Below are positions 15,787-24,297 of a DNA stretch of 64,000 bases, one piece after another. Source of the stretch: Flagellimonas amphidinii (GTDB lineage Bacteria; Bacteroidota; Bacteroidia; Flavobacteriales; Flavobacteriaceae); the NCBI RefSeq assembly GCF_013090115.1, contig NZ_JABFNN010000039.1, positions 496,001-560,000 of the forward strand. The letters run 5' to 3'. The notes beneath the pieces were generated by a model that saw nothing but the letters and a program-made list of their open reading frames with translations, was not told the DNA's origin and ran no database searches. Each line of letters starts with the position of its first letter. Position 1 is the first letter of the stretch. The translations under genes were made by a program, and so were the position numbers.

Positions 15787-18700
15787 TTAGTAATTGATGA
15801 AAATCCATCCTTGAATAGGTGCGCTTCCATTTCCAAGGTCAATAACGTAGAGGTATGATCCAGCCGGAAGTTTTTCACTTCTGGTTTTATAGAATCCTTC
15901 CCAATCGTTACGGTAAGATCTTGCTGCGAAAACCTCATGTCCCCAACGGTTATATACCTTGACCACATTGTTAGGGTAGTTATCTATACCCGGGATGACC
16001 CAAGCATCATTGTTGCCATCACCATTTGGTGTAAAGGCCTGTGCCGGTACCAATAAAGGTTCATTACTGGTAGGGAATGCATCATTGCCATCAACAACTC
16101 CATCATTGTCATCGTCATCATCCATACTATCTGGAAGACCATCATTATCGGTATCCAAGGGTGTACTATTGGGGTCTTTGGAATCACTGCCCTCCATCTC
16201 TTCAACTTCGTCAGAATATCCATCACCATCATCATCGGTATCAGTATTATCCCCAATACCATCGCCATCAGTATCTGTGGTTTCGGTAGCATCATTTGGA
16301 AAAGCATCCTCATCATCCGGAATACCATCATTGTCATCATCGGTATCTATATTATCTCCGAGTCCGTCACTATCAGTATCCGTATCAACAATACCATCAT
16401 CGTCGTCATCGCTGTCCGCGTTATCCCCTATTCCATCACCATCCGCATCTGAATCCTCATTAGGGTCAGTAGGGAATGCATCTTCATCATCTGGAGTGCC
16501 ATCGTTATCAGCATCGTTGTCTGCATTATCGCCTACACCATCATTGTCAGAATCAGTATCTTCTGAGGCATCCTTGGGGAAATCATCCTCCTCGTCCAAG
16601 GTTCCATCGTTATCATCATCCGTATCGGCATTGTCGCCTGTGCCATCACCATCAGTGTCGGTATCCTCCGAATCATCTTTCGGGAAGACATCGTCCACAT
16701 CAGGGGTACCATCGTTGTCGTCATCGGTATCGGCATTGTCACCCGTTCCGTCACCATCGGTATCGGTATCCTCATTTTCGTCCAATGGGAAGTCATCGTC
16801 CGCATCAGGGGTGCCGTCGTTGTCATCATCGGTATCGGCATTGTCGCCGGTTCCGTCACCATCGGTATCGGTATCCTCGTTCTCATCCAACGGGAAATCG
16901 TCGTCCGCATCCGGAGTTCCATCGTTGTCGTCATCGGTATCGGCATTGTCGCCCGTTCCGTCTCCATCGGTATCGGTATCCTCATTTTCATCCAACGGGA
17001 AGGCATCTTCTGAATCCGGAGTACCATCGTTGTCATCATCGGTATCGGCATTGTCACCCGTACCATCGCCATCGGTATCAGTATCCTCAGCTGAATCTAA
17101 TGGGAAGTCGTCATCACCATCGGGAGTGCCATCGTTGTCGTCATCGGTATCGGCATTGTCACCCGTTCCGTCACCATCGGTATCGGTATCCTCGTTCTCA
17201 TCCAACGGGAAGGCATCGTCCACATCAGGGGTGCCGTCATTATCGTCGTCGGTATCGGTATTGTCACCCGTACCATCGCCATCGGTATCGGTATCCTCAG
17301 CTGGATCTAATGGGAAGTCGTCATCACCATCGGGAGTGCCATCGTTGTCATCGTCGGTGTCGGCATTGTCGCCCGTGCCATCACCATCGGTGTCGGTATC
17401 CTCCGAATCATCTTTCGGGAAGGCATCGTCCACATCCGGGGTGCCATCGTTGTCGTCATCGGTGTCGGCATTATCGCCTGTTCCGTCACCATCGGTATCG
17501 GTATCCTCGTTCTCATCCAACGGGAAATCGTCGTCCGCATCCGGAGTTCCGTCGTTGTCGTCATCCGTATCGGCATTGTCGCCAGTGCCATCGCCATCGG
17601 TATCGGTATCCTCATTTTCGTCCAGCGGGAAGGCATCGTCCACATCAGGGGTGCCGTCGTTGTCGTCATCGGTATCGGCATTGTCCCCCGTGCCATCACC
17701 ATCGGTATCGGTATCCTCGTTCTCATCCAACGGGAAGGCATCTTCTGAATCTGGGGTGCCGTCATTGTCGTCATCGGTATCGGCATTGTCCCCCGTGCCA
17801 TCGCCATCCGTATCGGTATCCTCATTTTCGTCCAACGGGAAGGCATCGTCTGAATCTGGGGTGCCGTCGTTGTCGTCATCGGTATCGGCATTGTCGCCCG
17901 TGCCATCACCATCGGTATCGGTATCCTCTGTCGGGTCTCTAGGAAAGTCGTCCTCCCCATCATCGGTACCATCCCCGTCATCATCATTGTCGTCTACATC
18001 AGGTGTCCCATCTCCATCTAAATCTTCAAGGGCCGTAATTGTAGATGTATATGTTGAGGAACTGACCGCATCCGATTCATCTTTTACTTTAAATCCGAAA
18101 GTGGCATAATCAACTCCAAATTCGCCATTGCCCGTAGTAAATGCCAATTGGGTCACATCATCGATCATTTGATCTTCCACCACAGGACTTCCCGCATATG
18201 TCAGTGTTCCATTTGTAGGAAGGGATGTTACCTGTATACCGTTAAAGGAATCTGTTGGGTCATCATCTGAGAACGTAAAATCTGTCACAACAAAGCTATT
18301 GGGTACGTCTTCAACAACATCCAATGCAATATTTCCTCCTTCTGGAGCATCATTTACTGGATTGATGTTCAATGTGACCGTAACAGTAGATGAGAAAGAA
18401 ACAGCATCTTCAAAATTATAAGTGAACGTATCTGTTGCTGATTCATCTCCGTCATGTACGTATGTGAAAGTTCCATCGGAATTCAAAGTAAAAGAAGAAG
18501 CATTTTCAGGAGAATCCACTAAGTGGTACAACAAGTCATCCCCGTCAACTTCAACATCATTAGTGGAAACATCCTCGTTGAGTGTTGCATTTTCATCTAG
18601 AGTAAAATCATCTGCTACAGCTGTAGGTGGATCATCAGAAGCAGTAATGGATATGGTAATGATAGCTGTTACTTTTGTACCTGAATCATCCAATTCATAA

Positions 18701-21336
18701 GTGACGGTATCTGAACCATTTTCATTCTCGTTAGGTGAATAAATCACTTGATTGCTTCCGTTAACTGTTGCTGTACCTTTTGTTCCTTGAACAGTAATGG
18801 TTACCGTAGGCGTATTATTGGTATCATATACATCATTGTACAATACATCTATGGGGCTGGAATCAGTGTCCTCTTGAACGATTGCCAAATCATCATTGGC
18901 ACCCACTATCAATGAAATATCGTATGGGCCAAATGAATCTGTCGCTGTATTTCCGGCATTGTCCTTTGCCTCTGCATGGATATACCATCCAGTTCCTCCA
19001 CTTGAGAACGAAACGTTCTTGGACTGGCTATTGCTCCAAGAAGACCAACTAGACGAATCGGAAGCAGGTGGAGCTGCACTTTGAACCATCACATAACGTT
19101 GTACATCAAAACCACTACCATTGCTTTCATCTTGAAAAGTCAATACGATGTTTGTATCCGTATCGATACTTCCGCTAGAAGGTGTCGCAGAAATGGTTGG
19201 GTTTGTAGTATCATGCGTTATGCTCAATGTACGATAAAAAGGCTCTGACCATACTCCTGTATCTGTCTGTACACGCAAACTGATAATATAATCGGCAGAA
19301 AGGGTATTGTATGCCGAAAAATCAGTCATCGCACTTGTATTATTATAAATTTCTGTATCGGTTGGATTGCCGTCATTGTCATAGGTTCTCTGTTTAACAA
19401 TCCATTCCTGATTTGCAATGGTTCTGCCATAAGGGTCTATGGAATTATCCTCAATATTGATGGACATACTGCCAGAGTATGTAAACAATTCATCTGGTTG
19501 GATATTGAACTGCGCTACCGGCAAGTCTTCACTTCCTGCGGAACCGCTACCATCCAATTCAATAAATACACTTGTTGGACTACTCCAAGTTCCTTGATGA
19601 TCTTGAACTGTCAACATGACTAAATATTCTCCATCAGGAACTGCATTCTTATCAAAAACTCCAACGGTCCAATCATCAGTAGAAGCGGCATCAACCGATT
19701 TCCATTTCCATTCGGTCTGTGCGATACCATTGTTGGCACCTCCATCTAAATCGTATGAAGTATCATTGAAAACACCCGTGGCCGGACTATAGGTAAAACT
19801 GGCAATAGGTTTTCTATGGAAGTACAATATAGAGGGGGCCGTGGGCAAATCCTCAAAAGTGAAGGTATATTCTCCCGGTTTTTCATAAAATTCAGGAACA
19901 TCTTCCAAATACAGGCCGTTCCAAGATACTTTTCCTTCATCATTTTCAAAGAAAGTTTCATCATGGGTAATTTTCCATCTACCACTTGGGTAACTGGCAT
20001 TGGCCGTATTGGTTTTCATTTCGGCTGGGTCTACATCAATCTCAACGGAAGTACCAGCGATAAAGTAGTCCCCTGCTGTTACGGTTCCAAACAGATACTG
20101 TTCATAAATATATTGGGCCATATCATCAATCCAACTGGACCAACTACCTGAGTTCCTATTAATGAAAGTACCTTGATTGTTATTCTGAACAACGAAACGT
20201 TCAAATTGCGCTTTATTGGTGTCGGTTCCCCAACCAATGTAATGAATGTTCTCATTGATGGTCCGCATCAAAATCTCTGAAAGGTCAGAATCCACATCAA
20301 AATCAGCCACTTCAGCATCATCTAAGTTTACATTGAAACGAAGTGCACTATTTCTCCATTGAGGTTCTCGTAACACATCTTTGAATGCTCTCAACTCAAG
20401 TTTCTCAATATTGATGTCCTTAAAATAAGCTCCTGATTGTTCGTGAACATAAAACCCATAACTGCCTTGTGAATGGGTGGAATCTGAAATATCAAAAGCT
20501 TCTATCCAATCGGTACCAGCGCTTCCCCCCCCACCTTTTCTTGAAATTTTGATGTTGTCACCACTCATTTCAATTTTAAAGTCAATTATTTGACCGTTGT
20601 AATAAGCAGCAAACATGTCGGAACGATTTCCGTCCCAACCATATGTTGCAGATCCAGAATTTCCACTATTGGTATTCAATGCCAACAAGGTTACAGAACC
20701 ATTTTCCACCTTAATAATTCCCTCAGCAGGATATCCATCTCCGGGGGCATATCCACTAATGTTACCACAGTAGGTGTGATTGTCAATTATGTAAGCGTAG
20801 AAGTTTTGGTTATCAACTTTTCTGAAAATAAATCCCACTTCTGCATGAACATAAGGGCTATCTGAAAGTCCAAACGTTGCTGAAATGGAACCATCCGATA
20901 TGTCACCAGTAGGATCATACATCGCATAGCCATATCCATTGTACCTGTTAACAAAATCAGCAATTACCCTATTTGTGCTAGAATCGAAAGTAAAGTAATC
21001 TCCAGTATAAGAAGAGTGCACAGGTGGTTCAGTCCCATTGAAGTTCATTTTGTTCCAACTATTGAAAATATCGCTGGCATCTGCTTGATCAGAGGAAATT
21101 GAGCTTCTTTGAAATGCTTCAACACGCAATTTTCCTAAAGGGATACCCTTGTTATACATGGCTTGTTCCAAATCGTTCTCAAAAGTGGATAGATCCACAT
21201 TTGCAGAACCTACGGTCACCATTACATCAACATTTGGTCCCTGCTGTACGGTCATATCTACAGTCTGTGCCTGCACCGAACCCAGGAAAACTATCAGAAT
21301 AAAAAATAAAAACTTAGTTATTAAAGGCTGTTTCAT
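15787..21336 (-). CDS. Giant T9SS-secreted calcium-binding adhesin with TSP3-type repeats and CHU_C sorting domain
   Basis: An 1849-residue surface protein. A signal peptide (1-23, ending 'VQAQ') leads a long N-terminal region with a lectin-like segment (about 110-320). Ig/PKD-like segments ('FTYSPATGVFNDTSYDLDGG') follow, then two or three cadherin-like modules (about 813-1080, with 'NPVNDAPE'). An Asp-rich array of thrombospondin type-3-like calcium repeats fills about 1105-1755, including thirteen 35-residue copies of the type 'DTDTDGDGTGDNADTDDDND' (1138-1592). The C-terminal domain (1761-1849) has 'FTPNGDGNNDAWVIPGI', 'VKVYNRWGHEVF' and 'LPAGSYLYVIDLG', the gliding-motility-associated CHU_C sorting signal recognised by the T9SS. 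It is probably anchored or released at the cell surface for adhesion or gliding. A DUF4347-like gene lies upstream and PorP/SprF downstream. Confidence 0.92.
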   Translation of the reverse strand: MKQPLITKFLFFILIVFLGSVQAQTVDMTVQQGPNVDVMVTVGSANVDLSTFENDLEQAMYNKGIPLGKLRVEAFQRSSISSDQADASDIFNSWNKMNFNGTEPPVHSSYTGDYFTFDSSTNRVIADFVNRYNGYGYAMYDPTGDISDGSISATFGLSDSPYVHAEVGFIFRKVDNQNFYAYIIDNHTYCGNISGYAPGDGYPAEGIIKVENGSVTLLALNTNSGNSGSATYGWDGNRSDMFAAYYNGQIIDFKIEMSGDNIKISRKGGGGSAGTDWIEAFDISDSTHSQGSYGFYVHEQSGAYFKDINIEKLELRAFKDVLREPQWRNSALRFNVNLDDAEVADFDVDSDLSEILMRTINENIHYIGWGTDTNKAQFERFVVQNNNQGTFINRNSGSWSSWIDDMAQYIYEQYLFGTVTAGDYFIAGTSVEIDVDPAEMKTNTANASYPSGRWKITHDETFFENDEGKVSWNGLYLEDVPEFYEKPGEYTFTFEDLPTAPSILYFHRKPIASFTYSPATGVFNDTSYDLDGGANNGIAQTEWKWKSVDAASTDDWTVGVFDKNAVPDGEYLVMLTVQDHQGTWSSPTSVFIELDGSGSAGSEDLPVAQFNIQPDELFTYSGSMSINIEDNSIDPYGRTIANQEWIVKQRTYDNDGNPTDTEIYNNTSAMTDFSAYNTLSADYIISLRVQTDTGVWSEPFYRTLSITHDTTNPTISATPSSGSIDTDTNIVLTFQDESNGSGFDVQRYVMVQSAAPPASDSSSWSSWSNSQSKNVSFSSGGTGWYIHAEAKDNAGNTATDSFGPYDISLIVGANDDLAIVQEDTDSSPIDVLYNDVYDTNNTPTVTITVQGTKGTATVNGSNQVIYSPNENENGSDTVTYELDDSGTKVTAIITISITASDDPPTAVADDFTLDENATLNEDVSTNDVEVDGDDLLYHLVDSPENASSFTLNSDGTFTYVHDGDESATDTFTYNFEDAVSFSSTVTVTLNINPVNDAPEGGNIALDVVEDVPNSFVVTDFTFSDDDPTDSFNGIQVTSLPTNGTLTYAGSPVVEDQMIDDVTQLAFTTGNGEFGVDYATFGFKVKDESDAVSSSTYTSTITALEDLDGDGTPDVDDNDDDGDGTDDGEDDFPRDPTEDTDTDGDGTGDNADTDDDNDGTPDSDDAFPLDENEDTDTDGDGTGDNADTDDDNDGTPDSEDAFPLDENEDTDTDGDGTGDNADTDDDNDGTPDVDDAFPLDENEDTDTDGDGTGDNADTDDDNDGTPDADDDFPLDENEDTDTDGDGTGDNADTDDDNDGTPDVDDAFPKDDSEDTDTDGDGTGDNADTDDDNDGTPDGDDDFPLDPAEDTDTDGDGTGDNTDTDDDNDGTPDVDDAFPLDENEDTDTDGDGTGDNADTDDDNDGTPDGDDDFPLDSAEDTDTDGDGTGDNADTDDDNDGTPDSEDAFPLDENEDTDTDGDGTGDNADTDDDNDGTPDADDDFPLDENEDTDTDGDGTGDNADTDDDNDGTPDADDDFPLDENEDTDTDGDGTGDNADTDDDNDGTPDVDDVFPKDDSEDTDTDGDGTGDNADTDDDNDGTLDEEDDFPKDASEDTDSDNDGVGDNADNDADNDGTPDDEDAFPTDPNEDSDADGDGIGDNADSDDDDDGIVDTDTDSDGLGDNIDTDDDNDGIPDDEDAFPNDATETTDTDGDGIGDNTDTDDDGDGYSDEVEEMEGSDSKDPNSTPLDTDNDGLPDSMDDDDDNDGVVDGNDAFPTSNEPLLVPAQAFTPNGDGNNDAWVIPGIDNYPNNVVKVYNRWGHEVFAARSYRNDWEGFYKTRSEKLPAGSYLYVIDLGNGSAPIQGWIFINY
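16561..17925 (-). repeat. Thirteen tandem 105-bp coding repeats
   Basis: Thirteen in-frame copies of a 105-bp (35-codon) unit fill exactly 1365 bp of the adhesin gene. Each copy encodes an Asp-rich calcium-binding unit ending 'FPLDENE', 'FPKDDSE' or 'FPLDPAE'-like. Copies are nearly identical in DNA over the central ~60 bp and vary mainly in the residues before FP and in the last few codons. More diverged units continue to 16060. Such arrays are prone to copy-number change by slippage or recombination. Confidence 0.95.
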
Positions 21337-21347
21337 GGTAGGTTGTT

Positions 21348-21896
21348 CTATTGAAATATTGATTTTTTTACAGGTTGATCTAGGGTAGTATGATCAAATA
21401 CTAAATCGTCGCCAATCAATGAGTTACATTTGGTTGGCACTCCGATATTGAAATACGATCGTTCGCTGATTTTTTGTAGCAACGCCAATCCTTCTACATT
21501 GGAACCTAGGTTACAATCATAAATCAAAAGTTGAATGTTGTTTCCTTGGTACAATCCTTCCAACATGGATAGTTCAAATTCTTGGTCTACTGCATCTGAA
21601 TCGTACAAGTTATTCCCAATTGCTATGGAATTATAGCTTGCATTGGCAAACAAATGCAACGTCAGGATAGCCTGGTTTTGTTCTAGATAGTTTCGAATTG
21701 CTTTCCAAGGATTCTCCGTTGCGTCAACTTCCAAGATATTGGAACCAGAAGGTATATTGTCAAGAACTTGTTGCTTCTGTGAATAATTGGAATCGATGAC
21801 AATCACTTCATCTGACTGCGCTGTAACTCTTATCAACAAGAGTGTAAATAGCGCGAAAAATAGAGATGAAGATTTTCTGTTTACTTGATTTTTCAT
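21348..21896 (-). CDS. DUF4347-like secreted protein with altered His motif
   Basis: A 182-residue protein with a signal peptide (about 1-26, ending 'VTAQ'). The rest looks like a stand-alone DUF4347 domain: 'VIVIDSNY' at the start, 'TLHLFANASYNSIAIGNNL', 'LLIYDCNLGSNVEGLALLQKISE' and a late 'FNIGVPTKCNSLIG'. DUF4347 domains are usually fused to the N-terminus of giant cadherin-type surface proteins and contain a caspase/CHAT-like His-Gly and a Cys. Here the Cys ('YDCNLG') is kept, but the position normally occupied by His is Asn85 ('FANAS' instead of SHGS-like). It precedes the giant adhesin by 11 nt and is clearly in the same operon. It may be a separated, perhaps non-catalytic, processing or anchoring partner of the adhesin. 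Confidence 0.65.
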   Translation of the reverse strand: MKNQVNRKSSSLFFALFTLLLIRVTAQSDEVIVIDSNYSQKQQVLDNIPSGSNILEVDATENPWKAIRNYLEQNQAILTLHLFANASYNSIAIGNNLYDSDAVDQEFELSMLEGLYQGNNIQLLIYDCNLGSNVEGLALLQKISERSYFNIGVPTKCNSLIGDDLVFDHTTLDQPVKKSIFQ

Positions 21897-22325
21897 TGAT
21901 TTATTGAATTTTGATTTTTTATTTTATGAGTGATTTTTGTTTAAAATCTAGGTTCAGAATGGGCATAAAATGGTCTGGCCACCTGAACAGTAGTTGTTAC
22001 AATTTGGATTTCAGCTCTTTAAGAACTTTATCCTAATAAGCAATTATGGATTATTTAATCTGAGGTATCGTGTAAATCTGTTTCATGGTCGGTTGGTTTT
22101 GGATTTTTTGTTTTGGTTAAAATTGATTTTACTTACATTTAAGCAAACATTTTTGTAAATATTTACTTACTTTCAATTTTACAAACGGAAGTGAAAATTT
22201 CTTAGTACAAGAAAATTCTCTCAAAATTGACATATATCAATTTTAATGTATTTTCCTACAAAATATAACGGGAAATAATAGAATCCTACCTAGTTGTAAG
22301 ACTATAATCTGATATTTGCTTGAAC
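21897..22325. other. 429-base leader region of the adhesin operon
   Basis: No full-length gene is seen. This is the probable promoter and leader of the leftward DUF4347-adhesin-SprF operon and the 3' flank of the Crp/Fnr gene. It contains a perfect 12-bp palindrome GTAAATATTTAC (22155-22166) within an AT-rich tract. It also contains an 11-codon open frame (22051-22086, minus) described separately. Confidence 0.5.
22051..22086 (-). other. 11-codon leader-like open frame resembling the adhesin start
   Basis: ATG at 22084-22086 opens MKQIYTIPQIK and stops at TAA (22051-22053). The context CAACCGACCATGAAACAG matches the adhesin start context CAACCTACCATGAAACAG at 17 of 18 positions. It is either a decayed duplicate of the adhesin 5' end or a leader peptide. 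Translation is not shown. Confidence 0.3.
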
Positions 22326-22931
22326 TTAAGAAGCTAGTTTTTTCTCTTTAAGCAGGCGGGAAAGTGTTTCGGGTCTCATGGCCAAATACGATGCCAAATG
22401 CTTTTTGGGCATTCTTTGTATCTCTTGAGGTTTTCTATTTTCAACAAAAAAGTCCAATCTCTTTTTTGCATTGGGTATTCTGGCCAAATACACCCTGTGC
22501 TCAGCCAACATATAATATTCTTCTAACAATATTCTGTTGATATGGCGCATTTCGGCGAAATTATTCAGACAATATTTATAGTCATCGTATTCCAAATAAT
22601 CGCAGTGGGTATCCTCAACACTTTGTATGTACTCTTTACTGGGTTGATTTCTAAAGAAACTTGTAGTGGAAGTAAAAATTTCATTTTCACTGTCAATCCA
22701 TGTGGTAATTTCAGAAGATTCATTTTTATAGTACCCTCTTACCATTCCCCTTTTTATAAGATATAATCGGTTACACAATTCACCTTCATTGGCAATAATT
22801 TCATTTTTGCCAAATGAACAACTTTTAATATTGTCCACAAGAAATGACTTTAGGCTCGGCCCTAAAGGGTAAATTGCATTGAGATAAAAAACTATAAAAA
22901 GGTTCTTTTCGGGGGTTGGTTTGGTCATCAT
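22326..22931 (-). CDS. Crp/Fnr family transcriptional regulator
   Basis: A 201-residue regulator with an N-terminal cyclic-nucleotide-binding-like beta-roll (about 25-130; 'NEIIANEGELCNRLYLIKRGMVRGYY', 'FTSTTSFF', 'YIQSVEDTHCDYLEYDDY'). A connecting helix follows, then a C-terminal winged helix-turn-helix (about 175-201, 'MPKKHLASYLAMRPETLSRLLKE'). The short C-terminus and sequence style are typical of Bacteroidota Crp/Fnr-like regulators, whose ligand is usually unknown; no Fe-S Cys cluster of the Fnr type is present. Two adjacent ATGs (22931 and 22928) are possible starts. A promoter-like box and a palindrome lie just upstream. It is next to the adhesin operon and to esterase genes; whether it controls them is not shown. 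Confidence 0.88.
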   Translation of the reverse strand: MMTKPTPEKNLFIVFYLNAIYPLGPSLKSFLVDNIKSCSFGKNEIIANEGELCNRLYLIKRGMVRGYYKNESSEITTWIDSENEIFTSTTSFFRNQPSKEYIQSVEDTHCDYLEYDDYKYCLNNFAEMRHINRILLEEYYMLAEHRVYLARIPNAKKRLDFFVENRKPQEIQRMPKKHLASYLAMRPETLSRLLKEKKLAS

Positions 22932-22942
22932 ACTTTAGCAAA

Positions 22943-22959
22943 ATTTCTTTCGAAGAAAT
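22943..22959. promoter_or_regulatory. 17-bp inverted repeat before the Crp/Fnr gene
   Basis: ATTTCTT (22943-22949) and AAGAAAT (22953-22959) are perfect inverted arms around TCG. It lies 11 nt upstream of the Crp/Fnr start codon, between the start and a promoter-like box TATTTTTG (minus strand, 22972-22979). A dimeric regulator could bind here; autoregulation is a guess. Confidence 0.4.
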
Positions 22960-23120
22960 CTATAATTTTCCCAAAAATAATACTTTAATGGAATTACTTT
23001 TTATACCTCAAAAAAGAAATAAAAAAGTTTAAAATCAATTCAACATAAGAGGCAATAATTATTAAATGCTTAATGTGTTAATTCTACAAATGGGGTTCAA
23101 GAATTTTAATATTTTCTCTT

Positions 23121-23957
23121 TCAATCCAACAACGAAAGCATTTTATAGGCATAGCGTTTACCCAATTTCCTATAGCCTTCTGAATCAAAATGAGCATGGT
23201 CCATAGCAGTACAATTTTTAGAAGAAATTACATGTGCCGTTTTTACAACCTCCGGTAATTTATTAATTATGGTATTCATGCTGGAACAACAGCTGCCTTC
23301 CACTGCAACCACCTCGCCTGACAGTAATGGAACTTCTTCTGCGGTTAAAGAGAGTTCATTGAGCATATCATTATAAATCTTTTTCACATACAGGGGCCAT
23401 TGTTCATCTCCCGTATTGGTTTCGCCCTGGTGCAACAGAATCCCCTTAATTACTCCATCTTTTTGGGCACGTTTTGCCAATTCCATCAAATAATTATAAG
23501 GATCGCCTTCATAAGCCTTTACTTTATCGGCAAACCAATCTTCTTTATAGGTATCGTCATAATCCTGATATTGATCTTTATCAAACAATCTAATATCGCA
23601 TCCGGCAACAGCTACATTGATAACACCAACCTGAATACTGTCCGGTAAATTTTTAATCATGGTGCGGCCAAAATAATCTGTGGGAGAAAGCCCCGAATGG
23701 CATTGACAAAGTGGAGGTACAGCGTTGTACCATTGGCCTTTAGTTTTTCCACTATCAGAACATTCCAAGGCCTGCATCACTTGAAATCGGTCATCCACTT
23801 TCAAGTCTTCAGGTTCAATGACTCCTTGTCCTTCCATATTGGACTGACCAAAGCATAGATAAATATGAAAATTAGAATCTTGGGAATAACTCTTTGTAGT
23901 AGTTGCCAATACAATCATTCCTATCAATAGCAATCGATAAAAAAAAGAAACGGTCAT
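23121..23957 (-). CDS. Sialate O-acetylesterase-type (SASA) carbohydrate esterase
   Basis: A 278-residue secreted SGNH hydrolase. A signal peptide occupies about 1-25 (ending 'KSYSQ'). The catalytic blocks are 'IYLCFGQSNMEGQG' with nucleophile Ser39, 'VGVINVAVAGCDIRLF', 'GILLHQGETNTGD' and 'AMDHAHFDSEGYRKLG', which holds the Asp and His of the triad. This pattern is that of the sialic-acid-specific acetylesterase/CE6 group that removes acetyl esters from sialic acid or xylan. The gene is transcribed away from a second SGNH esterase (24298-25380), with a 340-nt shared upstream region. Together they suggest deacetylation of environmental polysaccharide. The exact substrate is not known. Confidence 0.88.
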   Translation of the reverse strand: MTVSFFYRLLLIGMIVLATTTKSYSQDSNFHIYLCFGQSNMEGQGVIEPEDLKVDDRFQVMQALECSDSGKTKGQWYNAVPPLCQCHSGLSPTDYFGRTMIKNLPDSIQVGVINVAVAGCDIRLFDKDQYQDYDDTYKEDWFADKVKAYEGDPYNYLMELAKRAQKDGVIKGILLHQGETNTGDEQWPLYVKKIYNDMLNELSLTAEEVPLLSGEVVAVEGSCCSSMNTIINKLPEVVKTAHVISSKNCTAMDHAHFDSEGYRKLGKRYAYKMLSLLD

Positions 23958-24297
23958 GGGTTAGGTTTGCTTAGATAAAATAAGGGTTTTAGCAAGTTCA
24001 TTCCACAAATGTACAATAAAGCTTAATTCATACTCAGGTGAAAATGTATGGGAAAGTCAAAATCCTTTTTTAATTCTATCAAAAACCAAAAAACTATCAT
24101 CAAGTGCTAAAGGGGTAATTTCCCTGTGGATATTCTTGTTCATTGAAGGTTATTTGTCTATTTTTTGATTTTAAGTTTAAAAGTCAAGACTCAAGGCCAA
24201 TAAACAAGATACACAAATGCTACGGTATATGAAAGTGTAAACCACTGTCAAATACCTTAAAAGCAACCATCACAACCGAAAAACATTTAAACAAACC
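23958..24297. other. Divergent intergenic region of 340 bases
   Basis: This is the shared upstream region of two divergently transcribed esterase genes (23957, minus; 24298, plus). It is AT-rich and must carry both promoters. I see no convincing TAnnTTTG box, no gene and no strong hairpin. Confidence 0.5.

Noticed and set aside
15755..15808. Longer start for the PorP/SprF gene
   Set aside because: It would overlap the end of the adhesin gene and put 18 residues before a perfect signal peptide.
16561..17925. Regular repeats that could be taken for a CRISPR array
   Set aside because: The period is 105 bp, the units are in frame within one gene, there are no unique spacers and no cas genes nearby.
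15995..18109. A 704-codon open frame on the + strand, Ser/Pro-rich, over the adhesin repeats
   Set aside because: It is the antisense shadow of the Asp-rich repeats; the adhesin frame on the minus strand has signal peptide, domains and T9SS tail, while this frame has no start context or domain.
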